Source: Bacteroidales bacterium (lineage in GTDB: Bacteria > Bacteroidota > Bacteroidia > Bacteroidales > UBA932). Taken from it: a stretch of 64,000 bases of DNA. The notes below the pieces were generated by a model. It made no database searches. It saw only the letters and a list, made by a program, of their open reading frames with translations, and was not told where the DNA came from. The position numbers were made by a program, and so were the translations under genes. The stretch is from positions 1-64,000 of the forward strand of contig JAFRXO010000041.1 in the NCBI GenBank assembly GCA_017443465.1, written 5' to 3'. The number at the start of each line of letters is the position of its first letter. Positions within the stretch are counted from its first letter, which is position 1. Below, in pieces: positions 17,186-25,512 of this stretch.

Positions 17186-18340
17186 CTATTTTTTGATTTC
17201 GAACTTGTCAACTGTCTTTCCGTCCATGCCCAGGACTTCAACCTTCATAGTCTTCCCATCCACTACAGCTTTCAAGACAGTGTCGTTGGAATTGACCACA
17301 ATGGGGAATGAAGCGCTCTCCCCTGCCTTCTTGTGGACGTACTTGTGAAGGTGGGCGGAAAGCATTATGTCTACTCCTGCCTCTTCCAGGATGGGGATGA
17401 ACTTCTTAGCCACCTCGTCATTACCGTGCCATCCGCCGAACGGAGGGATATGGCAGGTAACGATCTTGAACGGGGCCGAGCGGAACTCCTCCGATTTAAC
17501 AATCTGCTTGAGCCATTCGACCTGCTCGTCGCGATAGTTGTCGTACATTGTCAGTCCGTAGTACTCAAGGTCGGAATCCGGTTTATCCTCGCCGGAATCC
17601 AGGGCTACGAAACAGACCGGCCCCTGCCTGTACATGTAATAGATATGCTCCGAGAAGGGAGAGAAATAATTCTGGAAGGCCCATGCACTGCGGCCGCGCG
17701 TCTCATGGTTGCCCCTGGTATAATACATCGGAGTCTCTTTGGCGAAGAGATCCACAGCTGCATCCATGAAACCTCCGAAAACCTGCTCTTCGCTCTCAAA
17801 CACTGAGACCATGTCTCCGACAAAGAGGACCATATCCGTCTTGGAGAGATCTGTGTGCCCTATTAGGGTCTGAAGTTTCGGGACGTCACCGTGGATGTCG
17901 TTCAGCATGGTGAAGCTGACACTCCCTGCCCTGGAATCCAGCGTACGGAACTTCAATGGCTGTTTCCTGTAGACATCCGTAGCTGCGGTCTGCCCGTAGG
18001 CCACATAATTGCCCCTGTGTTCAGTCACCTCCTTTGCATAGACGCGGTAACGGTAATTAGTTCCAGGATCCAGACCACGGATACATACGGAATGGATGCG
18101 CGACTCATTCTTGATGCCGTTGGCGCAGTCAAAATACTGGGGCCGTTCAGTCACATAGAAATGGGTCCCGTCATCGGGTGCGATCTCAACCCAGCCGAGG
18201 CTGACAGAGTCGGATATCCATACGAAAGTGGCCTCGGTAGCAGTGACATTCTGGAGATAAGGGCCATGGATAATCTTGACCGCATGTAGATTCGATGCCG
18301 CAATCAGAAGGACGGCGAGAAGGGTGACAATTCTTTTCAT
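17186..18340 (-). CDS. Secreted metallophosphatase with N-terminal Fn3-like domain
   Basis: The 384-residue exported protein has a signal peptide (MKRIVTLLAVLLIAASNLHA), an N-terminal fibronectin-like domain (about 22-125, starting I-H-G-P-Y-L-Q-N-V, as in purple acid phosphatases) and a calcineurin-like phosphoesterase domain. The metal-site motifs are L-N-D-I-H-G-D, F-V-G-D-M-V-S, R-G-N-H-E, T-C-H-I-P-P and S-A-H-L-H-K-Y. It is the first gene of the minus-strand operon running to 10178. A TAACTTTA element on the minus strand about 24 bases upstream may be its promoter. Confidence 0.88.
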   Translation of the reverse strand: MKRIVTLLAVLLIAASNLHAVKIIHGPYLQNVTATEATFVWISDSVSLGWVEIAPDDGTHFYVTERPQYFDCANGIKNESRIHSVCIRGLDPGTNYRYRVYAKEVTEHRGNYVAYGQTAATDVYRKQPLKFRTLDSRAGSVSFTMLNDIHGDVPKLQTLIGHTDLSKTDMVLFVGDMVSVFESEEQVFGGFMDAAVDLFAKETPMYYTRGNHETRGRSAWAFQNYFSPFSEHIYYMYRQGPVCFVALDSGEDKPDSDLEYYGLTMYDNYRDEQVEWLKQIVKSEEFRSAPFKIVTCHIPPFGGWHGNDEVAKKFIPILEEAGVDIMLSAHLHKYVHKKAGESASFPIVVNSNDTVLKAVVDGKTMKVEVLGMDGKTVDKFEIKK

Positions 18341-18363
18341 CGTTCATTACCAAGTTGGAACGA

Positions 18364-18371
18364 TAAAGTTA
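18364..18371 (-). promoter_or_regulatory. Possible -7 box for the 18340-10178 operon
   Basis: Read on the minus strand the sequence is TAACTTTA, one base away from TAnnTTTG, 24 bases before the metallophosphatase start codon. The match is imperfect. Confidence 0.35.
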
Positions 18372-18428
18372 CAATTTTCAATTGAAAAATCCTATCTTGC
18401 AGAAAACACTATAAACTGAAAGCCCAAA

Positions 18429-20954
18429 ATGTCATTGCTTTCCATACTTCTCTGTCTTTTGACAGCCAGCCTCCAGAACGAATGGACGCCCTCACAGTGG
18501 CCGGTCCTCAAAGAATATGACAAAGACCACCTCAAAGAAATAGCCCTTCCCCTGGGCGGCATAGGAACAGGGACAGTCTCACTGGGAGGAAGGGGTGAAC
18601 TCCGGGACTGGGAGATAATGAACATTCCAGCAAAGGGTTATTCCACAGTGACTCCGGGAAACAACGCTCCGTTTTTTGCCATCCACGTGCAGAAGGCTAA
18701 CGGAGATGGGATCACCCGCATGCTGGCTGGCAACCTTTATCAGGACGAATACCTCCACTATGAAGGCCGGCCGGTCGACAACTACGGTCTCCCGAGGTTC
18801 AGCGAAGCCTCTTTCAAGGCAGCATATCCCTTCGGACAGGTCCTCCTCTCCGACCCGGACCTCCCCGTAAAGGTCACAGTCAAAGGCTTCAATCCCCTGA
18901 TTCCCGCATCAACCGAAGACAGCAGCCTGCCAATCGCAGTCCTGTCATATGCAGTAACCAACACCTCCGGCAGTCCTCTGAAAGTGTCAGTCTGCGGATC
19001 TATACGCAATTTCATCGGGAAAGACGGGCACTTGTACGACATCAACTGGAAAGGAGACCAGGTGTACAAAGGCTCCGACAGGAACAAGAATGAATTCCGG
19101 ACCTCTGACAGGCTCTCAGGCATATATTTCTATTCCGAAGGCGTAGATCCGAAAGACCCCGCATGGGGCAACATGTCCCTTACCACAGCCAGTTCTGGAA
19201 AGATATCCTACAGGACTTCGAGTGTAAAGGACAATTGGAACAATGCCATCCTGAACTTCTGGGATGACTTCTCGGATAACGGGATGCTGACCGAGTTGCC
19301 TCCTTCGGGAGAAAGCGACCCGATGGCATCCCTTTCAGTCCGCAAAGAAATCGCCCCCGGTGAGACCGCGTATTTCACCTTCTTCCTCACATGGAATTTC
19401 CCCAATAGGAAGGCATGGTCCCAAACCGTCGTCGGCAACTGGTACAGCCAAAAGTACCCCAACTCGTGGGAGACTGCATGTCAGATAGTTCCGAGGCTCC
19501 CTGAACTGGAGGCAGGCACCCTGCTCTTCGTCAATTCCTTCCTGTCTTCGACATATCCGGACGAAGTCAAGGAGGCCGCCCTCTTCAACCTCAACGTTCT
19601 TCGGAGCCAGACAGTCTTCCGCCTCCCGAGCGGACATATGATGGGCTGGGAAGGGATCTTCGACCGCTTCGGTTCCTGCCAGGGCAGTTGCACCCATGTC
19701 TGGAACTACGAGACAGCCACCGCCTTCCTGTTCGGAGACCTGGCCAGGACCATGAGGGACGTGGAATTCAATTACGCGCTCAAGGACAACGGACTGATGA
19801 ATTTCCGCGCCGCCCTGCCCCTTTCGGAAGCTTCCAAGGGGAACAGCCCGGCAGCGGACGGTCAGCTCGGATGCATCATGAAGATCTACAGGGAATGGCA
19901 GCTGTCCGGGGACATGGCCTTCCTGCAATCGAACTGGAAAAAGGTCAAACTGGCCCTTTCATATGCATGGGTCGAAAAAGGATGGGACGGCAATCGCGAC
20001 GGCGTCATGGAGGGCTCTCAGCACAACACGATGGATGTCAATTATTTCGGTCCCAATCCGCAGATGCAGTTCTGGTATCTTGGGGCCCTGAAGGCAGCCA
20101 GCGCCATGGCGACGGCCATGAAAGACAAAGCCTTTGCCAAAGAGTGTGACAGGATCTTCGCCTCAGGATCCGCATGGACGGATGCGAATCTGTTCAACGG
20201 TGAATACTACGAGCACAGGATCACCGATCCCGAAACCTTCGCCTTCCTGGACGAAAACGAAACCATGATACCGGACTTCCAACTCGGGAAAGGCTGCCTT
20301 GTAGACCAGCTCGTCGGGCAGTACATGGCGCATATCTGCGGCCTTGGCTATCTCGCTGACAAGGAGAAGATACGCACAACCCTCCGCAGCATTATGAAAT
20401 ACAACTTCGTAGAAGACATCCACGGCCATTTCAATAACATGCGCTCATATGTCTTCGACGGAGAATCAGCCCTCCTGATGGCATCATGGCCGAAAGGCAG
20501 GCTCAAGGTCCCCTTTCCCTACTTCGCGGAGGCCATGACCGGATTCGAGTACACCGCTGCCGTAGGAATGATCTACGAAGGCATGACGGACGATGCGTTC
20601 AAATGCATCAAGGCCATCAGGGACCGTTTCGACGGACGGAAGCGCAATCCGTTCAGCGAACCGGAATGCGGACATCATTATGCGAGGTCAATGGCCAGCT
20701 GGTCAGCCATTCCGGCTCTCAGCGGATTCCATTTCTCTGCCGTAGAACGCAGTATTGGATTTACTTCCGTGCCCGGATGCTATTTCTGGAGCAATGGCCA
20801 TGCATGGGGATTGTGCACAGTCACAGAGAAAGACTTCACGTTGGAAGTCCTCAAGGGTTGCCTGGATCTTGACACAATCAGTATCGGCGACAGGACGTTA
20901 CGGAGGAAGGGCTTGAAAATCAGCGAAGGAGGGTCTTTTACCGCTCTCCTTTGA
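18429..20954 (+). CDS. Glycoside hydrolase family 116 (GBA2-like)
   Basis: An 841-residue exported protein with a short hydrophobic leader (MSLLSILLCLLTASLQ). The N-terminal beta-sandwich carries A-L-P-L-G-G-I-G-T-G-T-V-S-L-G-G-R-G, and the C-terminal (alpha/alpha)6 barrel carries the catalytic signatures. The likely nucleophile is E428 in T-H-V-W-N-Y-E-T, and the likely acid/base is D536 in Q-H-N-T-M-D. Characterised relatives are beta-glucosidases, beta-xylosidases and non-lysosomal glucosylceramidase. It starts divergently from the minus-strand operon that holds a GH30, and overlaps the convergent GH43-like gene by 17 bases. Confidence 0.9.
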   Translation: MSLLSILLCLLTASLQNEWTPSQWPVLKEYDKDHLKEIALPLGGIGTGTVSLGGRGELRDWEIMNIPAKGYSTVTPGNNAPFFAIHVQKANGDGITRMLAGNLYQDEYLHYEGRPVDNYGLPRFSEASFKAAYPFGQVLLSDPDLPVKVTVKGFNPLIPASTEDSSLPIAVLSYAVTNTSGSPLKVSVCGSIRNFIGKDGHLYDINWKGDQVYKGSDRNKNEFRTSDRLSGIYFYSEGVDPKDPAWGNMSLTTASSGKISYRTSSVKDNWNNAILNFWDDFSDNGMLTELPPSGESDPMASLSVRKEIAPGETAYFTFFLTWNFPNRKAWSQTVVGNWYSQKYPNSWETACQIVPRLPELEAGTLLFVNSFLSSTYPDEVKEAALFNLNVLRSQTVFRLPSGHMMGWEGIFDRFGSCQGSCTHVWNYETATAFLFGDLARTMRDVEFNYALKDNGLMNFRAALPLSEASKGNSPAADGQLGCIMKIYREWQLSGDMAFLQSNWKKVKLALSYAWVEKGWDGNRDGVMEGSQHNTMDVNYFGPNPQMQFWYLGALKAASAMATAMKDKAFAKECDRIFASGSAWTDANLFNGEYYEHRITDPETFAFLDENETMIPDFQLGKGCLVDQLVGQYMAHICGLGYLADKEKIRTTLRSIMKYNFVEDIHGHFNNMRSYVFDGESALLMASWPKGRLKVPFPYFAEAMTGFEYTAAVGMIYEGMTDDAFKCIKAIRDRFDGRKRNPFSEPECGHHYARSMASWSAIPALSGFHFSAVERSIGFTSVPGCYFWSNGHAWGLCTVTEKDFTLEVLKGCLDLDTISIGDRTLRRKGLKISEGGSFTALL

Positions 20955-22530
20955 CGTCAGAAACGACGAATACGTACAGCACGGCGGCGTCAGTTATGAA
21001 TAAACGCGCCTTGTACGCATTGGAAGGAGCTTCGCCTACAGGATAGACCTTTTCGCCGGATTCGCAGGATATGCTTATCCCTGAACCGGTATTCTTGAAA
21101 AGGACCCTCATGGCAGCATTCCCGTCCTTGCCTCCGATGTAGAGATATCTGGTGTCCCCTGCCTGGATTCCGCTTATGTCCATCACATAGTTGCATTCAG
21201 GCTGGTGGATTCCGGAGATTACATATGCTTCTCCTGGAGTCTCCGGGACGAGGGCCTCATCCACCTGGACCAGCTTCGATGAGCCGAAGGCGGGATACAT
21301 GTTGGAGTTCTTTATAAGGACCTCGCCCTTCAGGTTGATCTCAGAGAGTTTTATGTCATATGCAAACATATTGTTCCATGAGCTCTTGCGCTGGAAATGC
21401 AGGTCTGTCGGCCCATATACTTCTTTGATGTTTGCGGGGATCCGCACTCCGTCACGTACTATGTCGAATTCCGTTCCGGGATTGGTCTCCTTTGAATAAT
21501 AAAGATGAAGCCGGCCATATGTCCACACGCTCTCGTCAGTGGACTGTCCCCTGTCGAACGCCAGGAAGACATACCTCGTATTGAGTCCCTCAGGGAACGG
21601 GGTCACGTTGTTCCAGCCCCTGAAACCACCGTCGGTGATGTCGATGTCAAGGTTTCCGACCTTCTTCAGTTCCGGGAAAGCGAAGACAGGATAGTTGTTG
21701 TGCCCGTCCGAGGCAGCATCCCCTGAGAAGACATATCTCTTCCCTCCTACCTTTGAACTTGTGACTCCTGTAGAGTTCACATCAGTGAAATAGCTGTAGT
21801 CCCTGAAACCTCCGTCCGGCCTGTCACTTGTCTGGAGACGGAGCATATAGGTACCGCGGCTCCCGTCAGGACGACGGTTCGAAGCATATATCATCACCCA
21901 CTTGCCCATGTCGCTGTCATAAAAGACCTGGGCGTCTTCGTCCCCCTGAAGCGGTTTCTCGTAATCCATTTCCTCGAAATTGAGCCTGGTCACCCCGAAA
22001 CGCACGTCAGAAAAGGATTTCTGGACCAGGATGATATGGACAGGTTTGTCCGTGAACGGGTCCGTGCCATGCCTGGGGATGGTTATCTGCCATATCCCGC
22101 TCTTGCGGTCATACATTATATGCGCCGCGGCCCCATGCCATAGGACGTTCTTGTAGGCAGTCAGAATCTGCCCCGTCATCCTGATTTCGGCTGAACCGAG
22201 ATCCAGTTCGAGGATAGCCGGACCACCGCCGCCGGTTCTGGTGGAAACGCTGTAATAGAGCTTGTTGTTTTCAATAAGCGGCGAGCCGTCTTCATATGTC
22301 AGGGTACGGATATCCGCGATTGCGGCTCCGTTGGAAAGGGTCTGGAGCGCCCCGAGGATAGCAGTCTTCCCGGCACTGATAACACCGCTTCCCCAATACA
22401 GGGAGTTCTCCTGGAACCAGGGAGCGTCTTTTTCAAGCTTGACCTTCCCGGCCATGACATAATTGTCTGCATATGAAGTGAAAAGCGCGGCACAAAGTGC
22501 GGCGAAAGCAGTCAGTATGGTTCTCTTCAT
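20938..22530 (-). CDS. Secreted five-bladed beta-propeller protein (GH43-like)
   Basis: The 530-residue exported protein has a signal peptide (A-A-L-F-T-S-Y-A). The middle part shows motifs of five-bladed propeller glycosidases: E-D-A-Q-V-F-Y-D-S-D-M-G-K-W-V-M-I-Y-A, then V-F-S-G-D-A-A-S-D-G-H-N-N and R-Y-V-F-L-A-F-D. A C-terminal beta-sandwich follows (about 440-530). I cannot assign the three acidic catalytic residues of GH43 with confidence, so it may be a binding protein. It is convergent with GH116 (17-base overlap) and divergent from the GH2 gene at 22630. Confidence 0.55.
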   Translation of the reverse strand: MKRTILTAFAALCAALFTSYADNYVMAGKVKLEKDAPWFQENSLYWGSGVISAGKTAILGALQTLSNGAAIADIRTLTYEDGSPLIENNKLYYSVSTRTGGGGPAILELDLGSAEIRMTGQILTAYKNVLWHGAAAHIMYDRKSGIWQITIPRHGTDPFTDKPVHIILVQKSFSDVRFGVTRLNFEEMDYEKPLQGDEDAQVFYDSDMGKWVMIYASNRRPDGSRGTYMLRLQTSDRPDGGFRDYSYFTDVNSTGVTSSKVGGKRYVFSGDAASDGHNNYPVFAFPELKKVGNLDIDITDGGFRGWNNVTPFPEGLNTRYVFLAFDRGQSTDESVWTYGRLHLYYSKETNPGTEFDIVRDGVRIPANIKEVYGPTDLHFQRKSSWNNMFAYDIKLSEINLKGEVLIKNSNMYPAFGSSKLVQVDEALVPETPGEAYVISGIHQPECNYVMDISGIQAGDTRYLYIGGKDGNAAMRVLFKNTGSGISISCESGEKVYPVGEAPSNAYKARLFITDAAVLYVFVVSDVKGER

Positions 22531-22594
22531 ATCGGTTGTTTTATAAAAATGTGGTTCTGGATGCGCTAAGATAAAGAAAATCCGGATTATTTAC

Positions 22595-22602
22595 TATCTT
22601 TG
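22595..22602 (+). promoter_or_regulatory. -7 box for the GH2/esterase operon
   Basis: TATCTTTG matches TAnnTTTG and lies 27 bases before the start codon at 22630. No clear -33 element is present at the expected distance. Confidence 0.55.
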
Positions 22603-22629
22603 AATACATAGTTAAAAACACTTTCTGAC

Positions 22630-25494
22630 ATGAAAAGGACCTGGTTCTGCATGATTCTGTGCTGTCTCGGCACTTTGGCCTGTTTTGCCCAAACGCACAC
22701 CACCTTCGAGATGCGTTACTTTTCCAAAGACGCCAAAGCGAATGGAGAGACCGATTTCCATGGCGACACCGAAGTCATGAGCATTGAGGAACGAGTGAAG
22801 GCTCTTGGGAAATATGCCGCATATTCCTCGAAATTCTGGGGTGACCCTCAGTTCAACACCCCGCTTTTCACCGACGACGATGTCAGGGAACGGCTCGGAA
22901 CCATTAAGGAGCAGCCATCGACAAGCGTGCGCAACACCATCCTGCTGGACGGATGGAAAGCATATGGCTACAAAGAAGGGAAGGAATCCCTTCAGGCCTC
23001 CCGTTGGGCGGCATGGACGCGTCAGGGTGCCACGATAAATGAAGGGAAAATGCATCTGGACGGGGTCGGAGTATCCTCGCCGCTTGCCAGGATGAACTGG
23101 CGGTTCCGTCTTAAAACCAGCCTTTCAGACATCACATCCGGAGTGAATGTCTCTTTCGGAGACGGCAGTCACACAGTAGTTTCCGTAAATCCGGGCAAAT
23201 ACAGCCGTACAGTTTCCTCCCCGAAGGCACTTGAAATCTACGGAGACCTTGAGAATCACCGCTGCTTCGTCACCCTGGACGGGAAAACTGTCGATGAGAT
23301 CCAGCTCTCCAGGGAAGACACTGTTATCACCTCGATGAAAATCGACGCGACCTCAGGAAAGGCTTCACTCGAGAACCTGTCGCTGTTCTCTTTCATCAGG
23401 GACAAGGATAACGCCCGGACTCCCTACCATTCCGAAATGCTTATCAATGAGGATTTCGAAGATGTACCGCGAATGGCCGGATGGCAGCAGAAAGCATATG
23501 ACGACTCGGCATGGGGCACTGTCCACCTGCCGTCACCGCTTGGAGGCCACCAGGCCGAGGGAGAAAGCTATTACCTGCGCAAAAAAGTCAATGTAGGAGA
23601 TTTCAAATATGCCGGTCTCAAGCTCGAGACCCTGGATCCGGGCGGTGAAGTGTGGATCAACGGCGAAGTCGCCGCAGTCCTGAATGGCAGGCAGCCCTGG
23701 GATCTGGACGTGACCAGTTACCTGATTCCAAATCAGGAAAACATCATTGCCGTAAGGGTCAAGCCTTATGTTGCCAAACTGCGCTCCATCCATGCGCCTT
23801 CCGACCCGAACATAGGCTGGTTCCTGGGACGCGCACAGCTGGTCCTGACTGCAGAAAACCACATAGACCAGGTCCTGGTACACACCAGTTCACTGGAAGG
23901 AGGAAAGGCGGTCCAGCGCCACAAAATCTATGTCAGCAAGGAGTCGGTCAATTACGACAAGGCTAAGGTAGAAATCCGCTACTACCCCTGGTTCCCTACG
24001 GAAGGGGGTTGCGCTGCCTCGGTTGAACGCGAAATCGAGCTTTGCCCCGGAATCGACAACATATGCGATATAGACCTGGAAGTGGATTCTCCAAATCTAT
24101 GGAGCACAGGTGATCCGAATCTCTACAAGGTAGAGGTAATCCTCAAGGATGAAAAAGGAAATCCTGTCGATGACTTTGTAACAACTACCGGAATCCGCCT
24201 CATCGAACAGATCAAAGGCACGCTGTACGTCAACCACAAGCCGGAGATGCTCAACGGAGCCCAGAATTTCGGCTTCAGGGGTCCCATCGAAGACATATCC
24301 ATCCACGTGCGCTGTGCCACCGACGATATGGTCATGAGGGACCTGATGATGATAGAGAAAATGGATGCCAACCTGCTTCGCATCCACGTTCATGCCGAGA
24401 AGGACAAGGTCGAAGGCATAAACGACCCGCGTTTCGCGGAATATGCAGACCAGATGGGTATCTACCTCATATGGCAGACTTCCGGATGGATACGCGAGGG
24501 AGAGGCCTCCAATATTGATTACAAGCATTATCCGGAGTACATGAGGCAGGTGTACAACCATCCGTCCATTGTGCTCTGGGAGGCCAGCAACCACCCGAAC
24601 CGCTTCAAAAGGCACGGGCTGAACAACACCCAGGAATTCCTGAACACCATTATCCCGACCATTGAAGGGACCGACACGAGCCGCCTGATCTCCCCGACTT
24701 CGTTCTGGCAGCATACCCACATCGGAAACTACGATGGATCAAAGGATTATCAGGGTAATGACATTGAGCCCAACCCGCTGATCCGGCACAAAATGCTCAC
24801 ACGCGGAAGCCAGGACGCCTACTCGGGATACGGCCGTACATGGACATCCATTCGGCAGATGCCATCTCCCTGGGCCAAATCCTGCCTCGAAGCCGAAGAG
24901 CTCTGCTACTTCAATTTCGAGCATGAGGAATCCGCGGCCCAGCCAAACTGGGAACTTGCGCGGAAGGAACCCTGGTACGAGGTGCAATCATATGAATGGC
25001 CTTATGAACAAGGCAGCATAGGGCGCTTCCTCCAGGCCGGAGAGTGGAGGGAAAGCCAGGCATACCAGGCATTCTCCGCATGGGAGTCCATGAAACGCCA
25101 GACCCTCATCGGGGTTGACGGTTTCTCCTGGTGCTCCCTGGAATCCGGCCCGAACATGTTCACCTACCAGAAGCCGCTCGTAGATCCGTTCTACGTCCCG
25201 AAACTGGCCTACCACGCCAACCGTATGGTATTCCAGAGGATGTGGGCCGGAAGCGATGACGTAGATGTGGTTTACGGTCCCGCGGACATGGTTAAACCGG
25301 TAATCTTCAACCTCGGCGAGGGACGCACAGTGAACCTCACTGTAGAATTGCAGAATGAGAAGGGAAAGGTCCTCGAGAGGAAGGTCTTTAAATCAGTGGA
25401 AGTACCACAGGGGCGCAGCGTTACGAGGCTGGAGCCATTCCGCTTCCGCAGCAACGGCGAAGGCTGCCGCTTCATAGTCTATAAGATTTATTGA
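22630..25494 (+). CDS. Divergent glycoside hydrolase family 2 protein
   Basis: A 954-residue exported protein (signal peptide ending L-A-C-F-A-Q). A sugar-binding jelly roll (about 300-400, with G-G-E-V-W-I-N-G-E-V), an Ig-like domain and a TIM barrel follow the GH2 plan (N-L-L-R-I-H-V-H-A-E, N-H-P-S-I-V-L-W). The usual acid/base motif W-x-x-x-N-E is replaced by W650-E-A-S-N-H655-P, so the canonical Glu position is His. A Glu-rich segment F-N-F-E-H-E-E-S may hold the nucleophile. It may use another acid or be a new subfamily. The esterase gene follows 18 bases downstream, so they form an operon. Confidence 0.75.
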   Translation: MKRTWFCMILCCLGTLACFAQTHTTFEMRYFSKDAKANGETDFHGDTEVMSIEERVKALGKYAAYSSKFWGDPQFNTPLFTDDDVRERLGTIKEQPSTSVRNTILLDGWKAYGYKEGKESLQASRWAAWTRQGATINEGKMHLDGVGVSSPLARMNWRFRLKTSLSDITSGVNVSFGDGSHTVVSVNPGKYSRTVSSPKALEIYGDLENHRCFVTLDGKTVDEIQLSREDTVITSMKIDATSGKASLENLSLFSFIRDKDNARTPYHSEMLINEDFEDVPRMAGWQQKAYDDSAWGTVHLPSPLGGHQAEGESYYLRKKVNVGDFKYAGLKLETLDPGGEVWINGEVAAVLNGRQPWDLDVTSYLIPNQENIIAVRVKPYVAKLRSIHAPSDPNIGWFLGRAQLVLTAENHIDQVLVHTSSLEGGKAVQRHKIYVSKESVNYDKAKVEIRYYPWFPTEGGCAASVEREIELCPGIDNICDIDLEVDSPNLWSTGDPNLYKVEVILKDEKGNPVDDFVTTTGIRLIEQIKGTLYVNHKPEMLNGAQNFGFRGPIEDISIHVRCATDDMVMRDLMMIEKMDANLLRIHVHAEKDKVEGINDPRFAEYADQMGIYLIWQTSGWIREGEASNIDYKHYPEYMRQVYNHPSIVLWEASNHPNRFKRHGLNNTQEFLNTIIPTIEGTDTSRLISPTSFWQHTHIGNYDGSKDYQGNDIEPNPLIRHKMLTRGSQDAYSGYGRTWTSIRQMPSPWAKSCLEAEELCYFNFEHEESAAQPNWELARKEPWYEVQSYEWPYEQGSIGRFLQAGEWRESQAYQAFSAWESMKRQTLIGVDGFSWCSLESGPNMFTYQKPLVDPFYVPKLAYHANRMVFQRMWAGSDDVDVVYGPADMVKPVIFNLGEGRTVNLTVELQNEKGKVLERKVFKSVEVPQGRSVTRLEPFRFRSNGEGCRFIVYKIY

Positions 25495-25512
25495 AATTAA
25501 CAGCTCAAACAT

